Below, in pieces: positions 11,156 through 19,180 of a stretch of DNA of 64,000 nucleotides. The translations under genes were made by a program, and so were the position numbers. Origin of the DNA: Prorocentrum cordatum. Taxonomy: Eukaryota; Sar; Dinophyceae; Prorocentrales; Prorocentraceae. The stretch lies in assembly GCA_963575745.1 (NCBI GenBank), contig CAUYUJ010015954.1, positions 1 through 64,000 of the forward strand, given 5' to 3'. The stretch's first letter is position 1, and each line of letters begins with the position of its first letter. Below the pieces are notes generated by a model. That model was given only the letters and a program-made list of their open reading frames with translations, did no database searches and had not been told where the DNA came from.

Positions 11156-12022
11156 TTACCCAAAGAAGAGCGATGTTGGGCAGGCAACCTTCGTCCCTTT
11201 ATGGGAAACGTCCGCGGCGGTACCGACAACGAGCTGTGGATCTCCGTCCCCATTGGTTCCGTCCCCGTTCGGGTCTTCCTGAACGGAGAAGGGAGGGGGT
11301 ATGGAGGCCAACAGTAGGAAGAGTCTGAGGCGGAGGGATGAGGGAGGGCCCCTGCCGTCCAAAGACCGCCGAACGCGGCGCAACGGAGAATACTCTCTTC
11401 GGCTTGCTTGTATCACTCCCCCCAAAGCGACCGCAACTGCCGCCACGTCGCCCAGCGCCATAGGGCCGCTGAGCAGGACGAAGAACGCCACCAGGGCGAG
11501 CGGGTAGTACTTGTTCTTCATGGGGATGAGGCCGAAGAAGAGAGTCTGCACCTCTGGATTCATCATCTTGCTCGCCGTGATCGAGAGCACCGCCAGGACC
11601 ACGAGGCCGTGGCACGGCACCCGGGCCCAGATGGGCGGCAGGCCTACCAGCGGAGACAGGGCGTCCAGGGCAAAGGCGAGCAGCAGGAAGAGCAGGTTCA
11701 CGGCCACCGTGGAAGAGACCACCCACAGGATCAGCCTGCCCGAGCCGAGGGCGCGCTCCATGCCGGCCACAGAGTTCAGCACCCCGTACGCCAGGAACAG
11801 CGCGAAGAGGCTGCTCAAGAGCCCTGCGGGCGGGGCCCACAGGCACGACAGGAGTATTCCCGTCACCCGGCCCTGCTTCACGCCAGCCAGCGACAAGTCC
11901 AGGACCACCTCCAGGTAGGACGAATAACCGACGAGCGCGAAGAAATGGAATACCAAGGGCAACACCGCGATGGAGCGCGTGACTGCAGGAGCTGGGCTCC
12001 AGATGCCTCGAAGCATCTCCAT
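11156..12022 (-). CDS. Multi-pass membrane protein, rhomboid-like / TMEM115-UBAC2-like
   Basis: The first ATG (12,022) gives about 288 residues; the longer open frame upstream begins with GTG. The start MEMLRGIWSPAPAVTRSI resembles rhomboid-like proteins, in which a Trp/Pro-Pro-Val-Thr-Arg segment precedes the first helix. Hydrophobic segments lie at about residues 17-36, 65-86, 97-117, 137-153 and 174-204. Between helices 2 and 3 is GMERALGSGRL, like the E-R-xxG turn of rhomboid/TMEM115 proteins. After helix 4 comes NPEVQTLFFGLIPMKNKYYP, a P-V-x-F-F-x-x-P arrangement also typical there. No Gly-x-Ser-Gly or catalytic His was seen, so a non-proteolytic endomembrane role is inferred. After about residue 206 the composition becomes Arg/Ser/Pro-rich, probably read-through of an intron or UTR. 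A degenerate spliced-leader-like sequence lies 60 nt upstream. Family placement is tentative. Confidence 0.6.
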   Translation of the reverse strand: MEMLRGIWSPAPAVTRSIAVLPLVFHFFALVGYSSYLEVVLDLSLAGVKQGRVTGILLSCLWAPPAGLLSSLFALFLAYGVLNSVAGMERALGSGRLILWVVSSTVAVNLLFLLLAFALDALSPLVGLPPIWARVPCHGLVVLAVLSITASKMMNPEVQTLFFGLIPMKNKYYPLALVAFFVLLSGPMALGDVAAVAVALGGVIQASRREYSPLRRVRRSLDGRGPPSSLRLRLFLLLASIPPPFSVQEDPNGDGTNGDGDPQLVVGTAADVSHKGTKVACPTSLFFG

Positions 12023-12081
12023 GAAGGGTAAATCGTGCGAAGGCCTCTCCAAGGCCTCGGGCGGCACGCCACGAACACTCT

Positions 12082-12103
12082 CTTGAGTCGAATTGGCTAT
12101 GAG
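12082..12103 (-). other. Candidate degenerate spliced-leader relic
   Basis: Read on the minus strand, these 22 bases match the dinoflagellate spliced leader at 16 of 22 positions without gaps. The match includes TAGCCA and the final CTCAAG. The relic lies 60 nt upstream of the rhomboid-like ATG and in the same orientation. A 16/22 match could arise by chance somewhere in a window this size; position and orientation are what make it interesting. Confidence 0.4.
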
Positions 12104-12469
12104 CTCTGGGAGAAGCGGGGAGCAAGCAGCAGGCTGGAGCAGACGACGCGAGCATGCCCCCGCGCAGTCCCACAGGCTCCGACGAAACTATCCGAGGTCG
12201 GCGGGGTGCCCTGGGCTTTCCCAGAGACTCCGATGTCAACTTGAACGCCCCGAGAGCGCTGGCCACGCAGCCCTTTGCCTGGTGGGGAGAGAGGCCGCCT
12301 CCTGAGCCTCCTGCAGATCAACACCTCGACCCTCATCGCTCGCCACCCCTCCGTGCAGACTCTCGGGGCCGGGGAGGGGGAGGTGGGGTGAGAAAGAGAA
12401 ATATATCAGAGTGAGGGGGCCCGAACGATCTTACGTCCTTCCTGCGCGCGTGGCTGGATGGGGGTTCCG
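12104..12469. other. Unassigned segment upstream of the rhomboid-like gene
   Basis: GC-rich sequence with open frames on both strands and no recognisable domain. Promoter elements could not be identified; dinoflagellate genes generally lack a canonical TATA box. Confidence 0.4.
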
Positions 12470-12700
12470 TCTCTGGGGGGGGGCAATACGTGGGGGCGAT
12501 GACTGGGGAAATATAGCGGGGCAATGCTTGGGACAGCTCATGGGGGCAACACGGGAGCGGCACGGGAGGGCAACACCAGGGGCAATCCCTCGGGCCGACG
12601 CTCGGGGGCAGTGCATGGGGGCGATACGTGGGTACAGCACACGGGGGCGATGCTTGGGAGCAGTACGTGGGGGCAGCACACCTGGGGACTTCACACGAGG
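12470..12700. repeat. Degenerate tandem repeat with GGGGGCR...ACGTGGG core
   Basis: The motif GGGGGCAATACGTGGGGGCGATG and shorter variants recur roughly every 18-25 bp (GGGGGCAACACGGGAG, GGGGGCGATACGTGGG, GGGGGCAGCACACC). The period is irregular. Confidence 0.6.
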
Positions 12701-12711
12701 TCCGTAGCTGC

Positions 12712-12900
12712 CCCGGCACGCGACACGCAACGCGTGGCGTGTAGACACGGAGCCTGACGCGTAGGCCGAAGACCGATCGTGTGACGCGAGACGTTCGCCA
12801 AGACGTGGGCCAACACGCTGAGCCAGCACGCGGCGTGCGAACACGAACGCTTTGAACACGGCGCGTGCTGGGTTTCGAGACGGGCCTGTCGGGGCAGGTG
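12712..12900. repeat. Dispersed repeat, member 1 (mate 18,992-19,180)
   Basis: About 185 bp rich in ACACGC motifs, containing GACACGCAACGCGTGGCGTG, CCAAGACGTGGGCCAACACG and TTTGAACACGGCGCGTG. The same ordered elements appear at 18,992-19,180 in the same orientation, by eye roughly three quarters identical. No coding role recognised. Confidence 0.65.
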
Positions 12901-13380
12901 GGGTGGGGGCACCCCTTTGAGGGCAATGCTTCTGCCCACCACCGCCGACCCCACACTCCGATGCGCCACTACGGGGTGCTGTTACGCATGCCCTGGGCTC
13001 CAGCCAAATCCGTGCTGCCGCTGGCCGCCCGGGCCGAACCCATGCGAAGGCAGCCCCCGAGACAGCCGTGGCGGCGCGAACAGAAGCCGACCGAGGCGCC
13101 GGGCGGCGGCGAAAGCGGGTGCGGGAGCAAGGAGCATGAAGAGCAGGTGGCCGATTTCGAACGCGCCGGATCCGAAAACGCCGACGTCCCCCTGCTTCCG
13201 TCAGGAAGGATCAGACCTCAGGAGAGACAAACGTACAAAAGTACTGCTGCCACCAGCTGGGGGAGTGGCCGCTGCCTCCCCTCGAGCTGGCGGCACCTCC
13301 TTCCGGGAACTCTCTGGAGGCGTGCATGCCTGGAACGAGGTGCCACCAGCTCGAGAGGGTGGGACAGCCACCCCCCTAGC
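12901..13380. other. Unassigned GC-rich segment
   Basis: Open on the plus strand from 12,865 through the GGA array that follows, but without a recognisable domain before the low-complexity sequence. Confidence 0.35.
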
Positions 13381-13866
13381 TGGAGGAGGAGGAGGAGGAG
13401 GAGGAGGAAAGGGAGGAGGAGGAGGAGGAGGAGGAGGAGGAGGAGGGGGAGGAAAGGGAGGAGGAGGAGGGGAGGAGGAGGAGGAGGAGGAGGAGGAGGA
13501 GGAGGAGGAGGAGGAGGAGGGGGGGGAGGAGGCGGAGGAGGAGGAGGTAGTGGTACTGCTGTCTCCGGTGACAAACGGCTCTCCTGGTCACGGCGAGCCT
13601 CGGCCACGAGGAGGCTCCGCAAGCCAGAACTGAGGAACGCCCCGAGAACCCGAGCTCCCTCTCCTCCTCCCTCCCTCCTCCTCCTCCTCCTCTCCTCCTC
13701 CTCCTCCTCTTCCTCCTCTCCTCCTCCTCCTCCCCTCCTCCCCCTCCTCCCCCCCCTCCTCCCCCCTCCTCCTCCTCCTCCTCCTCCTCCCCTTCCTCCT
13801 CTCCTCCTCCTCCTCCTCCTCCACCTCCTCCTCCTCCTCCTCCTCCTGCTGCTGCTGCTGCCCCTC
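13381..13866. repeat. (GGA)n, spacer, then (TCC)n/(CTG)n
   Basis: GGA array at 13,381-13,546, a 115-bp spacer, then a TCC array with poly-C interruptions (13,664-13,845) ending in (CTG)n at about 13,847-13,861. The GGA-then-TCC order is the reverse of that at 2.8-4.1 kb. Confidence 0.85.
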
Positions 13867-13879
13867 CTGAGCCCAAAGT

Positions 13880-14145
13880 GGTCCTTGTCTCGGCGTCTCG
13901 CCTGTACTTCCGCCAGCGGCGCCGCGAGGGGCCCTCGGGGGGAAGGCGAGAAGGACCAGGCCTCCTCCGAGGGCGGCGGGGCTTCTCAGAAGCCCTCCGG
14001 CCTTCTGAAAAACGTTTCCGCGTCCCTGGGGAGGGCTTCGAACACTTCCCCGAAGGCCGGAGGTCTCACCCGAGACCTCCGAGAGAGGGCCCCGCCCCCT
14101 CTCCTGGCCCCCCCCGGGCTCGCCGCCAAAGTTTTACAGTAGGGC
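13880..14145. repeat. Repeat with CTTCTCAGAAG / CCTTCTGA palindromic core
   Basis: Contains GGCTTCTCAGAAGCCC and CCGGCCTTCTGAAAA followed by CCCCGAAGGCCGGAGG. A related block occurs at 14,940-15,055 (GCCTTCTCAGAAGGCGGCGG and others) and again at 15,355-15,490. No coding role seen. Confidence 0.6.
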
Positions 14146-14292
14146 CCCGACCACAAGAAACCTCCCTCCACAAACCCGACCCTGAGGCCCCAGGGCGCCC
14201 ATGGATTGTTGGTGTGGGAGCGTCGCGCTCTCCATAGCAAAACCGCCGAAGCCCAAGAAACCCAGGGCACCCTGGAGGCAAGCAGGGTGATA
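14146..14292. repeat. Dispersed repeat, member 1 (mate 40,978-41,130)
   Basis: Contains CGACCACAAGAAACCT, CCCGACCCTGAGGCCCCAGG, CCATGGATT and CACCCTGGAGGCAAGCAGGG. The same elements appear in order at 40,978-41,130, inside copy D of the composite repeat. Confidence 0.75.
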
Positions 14293-14392
14293 CTATTTTG
14301 GGCGACACTCGGATCCGGGCGTTGCAACTTGTCGGCGGCGAGCCCGACGTTGTGACCGACACTGTGACCCTTAGGTCCTGGCGTTTGAATGT

Positions 14393-14605
14393 CTTCTCGG
14401 GGGCGGCCAAGAGGGGGGCGCCCAAGAGAGGGGGGGGCGCAAATCATGGCCGGAGGCATGTGCGCGGCCAAGGGGGGGCTGGGGACGTATTGAAATCCGA
14501 AGGGGCGCCATGAAATCTGGGGAGATAGGATGGCCCCCGCTCTGATATCCACACACACACACACACACCCCTAGTCATCCCCCCCTCTTTGCCGCCCCCG
14601 AGTCT
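14393..14605. repeat. Dispersed repeat, member 1 (mate 26,443-26,645)
   Basis: About 205 bp shared with 26,443-26,645 in the same orientation. Landmarks are GCGGCCAAGAGGGGGG, GCAAATCATGGCCGG, GGCGCCATGAAATCTGGG, CTGATATCCAC and CCTAGTCATC. A (CA)n tract at 14,551-14,569 occupies the place of a short C run in the mate. Confidence 0.8.
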
Positions 14606-14935
14606 TCACAACGGGCGTTTTCGCTCCGCTTCGGGCCCCGGGACCCTCACAGATCAGGCGGGCTCGAGAAGTGACGCGGCAAGATGGGGTCTGGGGCTGC
14701 GGCCGCGGATGCTCTGCGATGTTGCAATGCTTGTCGCAGCGTCGGATCTCGGGGCCAGAACGGCGGTCACGCTCGGGCGCTTTCGGGCACCAGCTTCGGG
14801 CACGCTCGGGCAGATGTTCGGTCACGGCCGCGGTCACGACGCCTCCATGACATAGAGACGAGACCACGTGACAATTATGCGCAGCCGCCCTCTTCGTTTC
14901 CTTGCCTGCCCGCTGTGCAAGAGTAGTTATCGGCG
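14606..14935. repeat. Local duplicate, member 1 (mate 15,129-15,277), and unassigned tail
   Basis: 14,606-14,760 contains GCTTCGGGCCCCGG, CCCTCACAGATC and GCGTCGGATCTC in the same order and orientation as 15,129-15,277. This is a diverged duplication about 520 bp apart. 14,761-14,935 is unassigned. Confidence 0.65.
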
Positions 14936-15490
14936 GTGAGCGAGGGGGGGAAGTGAGAAGGAGAAGGCCTTCTCAGAAGGCGGCGGGACTTCTCAGATGC
15001 CCTCGCGCCTTCTGAGCGATTGTCCGTGTCTCAAGGGAACTTCTCAGAAGGCCGGGGGGGGTCCGAGCGTTGTGATAGGGCCTGCTCTTTCTCACTTCCC
15101 CCCCTCGCTCGCCGCCGAATGATCCAACAACGGACGGTTTTGCCTTGCTTCGGGCCCCGGGGCCCTCACAGATCGATCTGGCTCGAAGAGTGGCGCAGAA
15201 AGATAGGGTCCAGGTCTCTGGTCGTGATTGTCGCGATGCTGCACTTTTTCGCACCGTCGGATCTCCGGGGGCGTTACAGCGCACGTCGCTGAAGATGCGC
15301 GGCGCGCTGGCGACGTTGCAGCGCTCGACGGCGAGCCCAGGGGGAATGCAGAGGGGGCGGGCCTCCTCAGAGGGCTCGAAAAACCTCTGGCCTTCTGAGA
15401 AGTGCTCTAAGAGCTCTCTCCGAAGACAGACGCGCCTCCTCAGAAGGCCAGAGGGCCTCTCAGCAGCCCCGGCGCCTTCTGAGACGGCTT
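14936..15490. repeat. CTTCTCAGAAGGC repeats and second duplicate
   Basis: 14,940-15,055 and 15,355-15,490 carry repeated CCTTCTCAGAAGG, CCTCCTCAGAAGGCC and CCTTCTGAGA boxes in both orientations, around the second copy (15,129-15,277) of the duplication. No coding sequence recognised. Confidence 0.65.
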
Positions 15491-15497
15491 GCCCCAG

Positions 15498-15692
15498 GAG
15501 GAGGAGGAGGAGGAGGCGGAGGAGGAGGAGGAGGAGGAGGAGGGGAGGAGGAGGGGGAGGAGGAGGAGGAGGAGGGGAGGAGGAGGAGGAGGAGGAGGAG
15601 GAGGAGGAGGAGGAGGAGGAGGAGGGAGGAGGAGGAGGAGGAGGAGGAGGAGGAGGCGGAGGAGGAGGAGGAGGAGGAGGAGGAGGAGGAGG
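15498..15692. repeat. (GGA)n microsatellite
   Basis: GGA array with GGC and GGGG interruptions. Open frames through it are Glu/Arg/Gly homopolymers. Confidence 0.9.
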
Positions 15693-16805
15693 AGCTCACA
15701 CTTCCCCCACGGGCGCGCCGCCGAAGAGCGCGTCGCCCAAAGGGTGCGCGGCGCGCCGGCTGCGCACCGGCAGAGGGGCGGAGAGCTGGCCGCGGGGAGG
15801 CGCGCTCGCTGGCCTCCGCCGCGGGCGCAGCTCGGCAGCGCCCGCGGCAAGCCCGGCAGGCGCCCGGACCGGGCCAGGACGGCCTCGGTGCCAGCCAGCG
15901 CCCCGGCCTTCAGTGCTCGGAAATCGGCCCAGCGATCTCCACCTGGGCCCCCCTCTGAGCTCTGAGCGGGGGGTGCCAGCGGCGTCTCCGGCCCGAGGCC
16001 TCCCCAGCGTCTCGCAACGTATCGTGCTGGGGCCCCCGAGGCCCTCGAGGGCCTCGCGAGGGGGGGGGGCCCTGGAGGCCGCCTGGGTGTCCCCGGGAAT
16101 CCTGGGGACACCTCTGGCAAGAGACACCTCTGGCAACGCCCGCTCTGACGGCTTCCCCGCCGATCCTCGCGGGGCGCCCCGGTGGCGCCCCTGGCGGCGG
16201 CCCGACCCTCGGGCCCCTCGAGCAGCTCGGCGCCGCGGGGCCGAAGCAGTGCTGAGCCCAGGCGCGCTCCCGCCCCCCTCGGCAAGCTGCGGTGGGAGAG
16301 GCCCTCGCCGAGCCCGTGGAGGTGTGCGCCCGCCCTCTCGGCACGGCAGGGCCGCCTGCCGCCCGGGACGGCGCCACCTGGAGCTCGGACCTCCTCGAGG
16401 CGCGGTGGTCGGCGGCGAGGGCCCCGCAGCGCGCGAGGGGCGCGGCGGGCGCGGCGCAGCAGGCTCGCACGGCGCCGGGGAGCGCCCAAGCCTCCGCGCT
16501 GGCCCGCGCGGCCGGCAGCAGGAGGCGGCGGCAGGTGAGCGGCCGCCGTCGGCGGCGCGGGGCGCGCGGCCTCCGTCCAGAGCTCCTCTCGGGAGCAGCG
16601 AGGAGGTCTAGATCAAGAAGGGCGAGTTCGAGAGCTGCCAGGGCGCCGCAGGTCGAGTCGAGGGGCCTCCTATCGGGCCGGGGGGCCTCGGGTCCAGCGG
16701 CATCGGCCTTGTCCAACGCACCCTTGTGGCAGCCTCCGATCCTCGGACGCGGCTGGAATGCGCACGACCCCTCTCGAGCAGCGGGGCCAGCCCGAGGGCG
16801 GCGGC
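15693..16805. other. Very GC-rich unassigned segment; possible plus-strand exons
   Basis: No domain recognised. In the frame spanning 16,292-16,867 (plus) there is a consensus donor (GGCAG|GTGAGC, intron from 16,535) and an acceptor (GCCGCAG|G, intron end 16,651). They would give a 117-bp intron in a coding-like stretch. If real, this gene would end tail-to-tail with, and slightly overlap, the RCC1-like gene. High GC makes open frames uninformative, so this is only a lead. Confidence 0.25.
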
Positions 16806-18302
16806 TCAGCCTGGCAGGCCGAGCCCCGCAGTGCTGGCGACCGTCTCGTCTGCCGAGGCGCTGCTGAGCAGCCGGCCACCTGAGCGACGAAAAATAGCGG
16901 GCCTTTGCAAGACGGTAGGCGATTGTACGCAGTGGCTTACGCGGACCGCCGGCGCGGCACGCTGCACTGGAAGCGAGGGCGGTTTTTTACGCGCGGCCGT
17001 ATGCGCGGAAAGCTCACGCGCGAACGTCGGCACAGTCGAGCCCGTTGCTTTGCGTCGCCAGCCTGGCAGGACCGCGTCGACTCGACGAGGGCCACGGGGT
17101 CGCGCAAGGCCCACCAGCTGCTCGTGAATGTCTGCGAGGCGAACGCCAGGCCCGGCCCAGATTCTGCAGCGCTCTGCCCCGCTGAGGGTCACGAAGCGCA
17201 TCCAGTCGCCGTCGAGCGACGCCTGCAGGAGCAGCGCTGGAAACAAGTGGGCGGTGTAAGTCAGGTCCCCGGCTGGAGCCGGGAGGTCGCACTGGCCAGC
17301 ATCGTTGAAGCCGCATGCCACGGCGGTGCCGTCGCTCCTGAGCAGGACATTGTGGTTCCCGCCAGCGGCCACTTGCACGTAGGTCAGGTCCCCGACCAGA
17401 GCCGGAAGGTCGCACGTTCCTTCATAGTTCCAGCCGTAGGCCGCCGCGATGCCGTCGCTCCTGAGCAGGACCGTGTGCTTCCCACCAGCGGCCGCTTGAA
17501 CATAGGTCAGGTCCCCGACCAGAGCCGGGAGGATGCACTGACCATTGTCGTTGCAGCCGCAAGCAACAGCAGTACCGTCGCTCCTGAGCAGGACCGTGTG
17601 GTCCCCGCCGATCCCAACTTGCACGTAAGTCAGGTCTCCGACCAGCGGCGGGAGGATACACTGACCAGAATCATTACAGCCGCAAGCGACGGCGGAACCA
17701 TCGCTTCTGAGCAGGACCGTGTGGTCCCCGCCGGTGCCAACTTGCACGTAGGTCAAGTCCCCGACCAACGCTGGGAGATCGCACTGACCACGATGATTGC
17801 AACCGCAGGACACCGCGGTGCCGTCGCTCATGAGCAAGACCGTATGGAACCCTCCAGCGGAAACTTGCACGTAAGTTAGGTCCCCGACCAGCGCTGGGAG
17901 GTTGCACTGACCAGCATCATTGCTGCCGCAAGCGACGGCGGCACCGTCGCTGCTGAGCAGCACAGTGTGGTTGCCTCCAGCTGCAACTTGCACGTAGGTG
18001 AGGTTCCCAGCCAGCGCAGGAAGGTCGCACTGGCCATAAAAATTCCTGCCGCAGGCCACCGCGGTGCCGTCGCTCCTCAGCAACACCGTGTGGCCGGCTC
18101 CAGCCGCAAGCATCCTCGAGAGGCCCAGCGGGGGCCAGCCCGATGCCGAGGTGAGGCGCGGGGGCTCGGTGTGGGGGCATTGGCTCGCCGGGTTTGAGCC
18201 AGAAGTGGCCGCGGCTGGGGCTTCGGCGGCGAGGCCAACAGCGCACGCCAACGCCACACACACAAACTGCGTATAAGCAGACACCCAATGGTGAGTTTCC
18301 AT
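16806..18302 (-). CDS. RCC1-like seven-repeat propeller protein with ubiquitin-like tail
   Basis: The ATG at 18,302 opens a 498-codon frame. Residues 1-26 look like a signal peptide (hydrophobic stretch about 12-25). From about residue 59 to 346 there are seven repeats of 41 residues (123 bp) with the pattern LTYVQV-x2-GG-x-HTVLLRSDG, AVACG and GQCDLPALVGD. RCC1/BLIP-II proteins build a beta-propeller from such repeats, and seven is the classical RCC1 number. The region after the repeats (LLLQASLDGD...GAERCRI...LADIHEQLV) looks like a ubiquitin-like fold. It becomes continuous if 16,880-17,062 is removed as an intron, joining VDAVLPG to GRLLSSASADETV. Spliced length is then about 437 residues. 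Substrate and partner are unknown; a binding or scaffold role is inferred. An alternative start at Met64 would drop the signal peptide. Confidence 0.8.
   Translation of the reverse strand: METHHWVSAYTQFVCVALACAVGLAAEAPAAATSGSNPASQCPHTEPPRLTSASGWPPLGLSRMLAAGAGHTVLLRSDGTAVACGRNFYGQCDLPALAGNLTYVQVAAGGNHTVLLSSDGAAVACGSNDAGQCNLPALVGDLTYVQVSAGGFHTVLLMSDGTAVSCGCNHRGQCDLPALVGDLTYVQVGTGGDHTVLLRSDGSAVACGCNDSGQCILPPLVGDLTYVQVGIGGDHTVLLRSDGTAVACGCNDNGQCILPALVGDLTYVQAAAGGKHTVLLRSDGIAAAYGWNYEGTCDLPALVGDLTYVQVAAGGNHNVLLRSDGTAVACGFNDAGQCDLPAPAGDLTYTAHLFPALLLQASLDGDWMRFVTLSGAERCRIWAGPGVRLADIHEQLVGLARPRGPRRVDAVLPGWRRKATGSTVPTFARELSAHTAARKKPPSLPVQRAAPAVRVSHCVQSPTVLQRPAIFRRSGGRLLSSASADETVASTAGLGLPG
16880..17062 (-). 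other. Probable GC-AG intron in the RCC1-like gene
   Basis: On the minus strand the donor is CTGCCAG|GCTGG and the acceptor TCGCTCAG|GTGG, so both junctions read AG|G. GC donors and AG|G at both ends are common in dinoflagellate introns. The 183-bp length is a multiple of three and has no stop, so the unspliced frame stays open. Removing it restores a continuous ubiquitin-like segment. Confidence 0.55.
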
Positions 18303-18832
18303 GTGCCTTCAGGGGGTGGCGGTGTATCAAATCTTTGGCTCTGGTTGGTCATTTCTACACAGGGCCCCTTGAGGCACAGGACCAATTCACTGGGGAGGCT
18401 CTGTGCACGTGTCATACATACATATATTCATATATACAGATCCCCAAACAGGGTTTACACTGAGGGGTTCTTACTAAGTCGCCTCAGGAATTGGGCCTGG
18501 GTGCCAATCTGGCGGCCATGTTGCCGCCGTCTCCGCCGCGTCGCCGCGCAGAGGGTTTTGACACCGCGCCGATCGTCCAGAATTGAATTGATCGTGGCCA
18601 CGATCGTTCAAGGTCAAACTCCGTCGGGTCCAGTGTGGTCTCCGTGTCCCTCGGTGCTTCCGCGTCGCAGAATTCAACCTTGAACGCCTTGGCTGGCGTC
18701 GCCGGCGCGCCAACGTCGCATGAGCCTACCGTATACACATTTGCTGACTGGTGGCGCAGAGGATGGACCAGAAACACCACCACACCACCCCACCTACGGC
18801 ACGCGGATGTTGGATTTCTGACACCCACCCCA
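18303..18832. other. Upstream region of the RCC1-like gene
   Basis: Contains a TA-rich tract (18,415-18,450). It also holds a short segment (18,300-18,325, CATGTGCCTTCAGGGGG onward) that recurs at 30,499-30,525. No second gene recognised and no clear spliced-leader relic upstream of the ATG. Confidence 0.4.
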
Positions 18833-18878
18833 CCTACGAGCGAAGATATCTCCTCGAGGAGACATCTTCGCTCGTAGG
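18833..18878. repeat. 46-bp near-perfect palindrome
   Basis: The two 23-nt arms meet at TCCTCGAGGA (centre 18,855/18,856). The only mismatched pair is 18,848 with 18,863. The arm sequence contains CCTACGAGCGAAGAT. Such a sequence can extrude as a cruciform or form a long hairpin in RNA. Confidence 0.9.
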
Positions 18879-18991
18879 ACAGGGCCTCCGCAGCGCCCGC
18901 TCGACCTCGCCGACGTCGGCGAGAGTGCACAGGCAAGGCCCGGCAGCGCCACACGAGGGGGAGAGGAAGACAAGGAACCAAAGCTGCCCCG

Positions 18992-19180
18992 ATACGCAAC
19001 ACGCAACACGCAACACGTAGCGTGCCGGGCACGGAGCTCAACACGCAGACTGAAAACGTAGGTCTGGCGCGATACGCACGCCAAAACGTGGACCAACACG
19101 TGCCGAGCCAACACGCAGCGTGTTGACGCTGACGTTTTGAACACGGTGCGTGTTGCGTTTCGACACGGGCGTGTCAGGGG
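18992..19180. repeat. Dispersed repeat, member 2 (mate 12,712-12,900)
   Basis: Starts with three copies of ACACGCA and continues with CCAAAACGTGGACCAACACG and TTTGAACACGGTGCGTG, in the same order as the mate. By eye the pair are old copies. Confidence 0.65.

Noticed and set aside
11199-12266. 355-codon minus-strand frame overlapping the rhomboid-like gene
   Set aside because: Arg/Pro/Gly-rich shadow frame; the hydrophobic helices are only in the frame chosen.
18190-18212. Possible spliced-leader relic inside the RCC1-like ORF
   Set aside because: The minus strand has CCGCGGCCA then TTCTGGCTCAAA, similar to the leader only with a one-base insertion and several mismatches. It lies within the apparent signal-peptide-to-repeat linker, in coding phase. 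Too weak to list.
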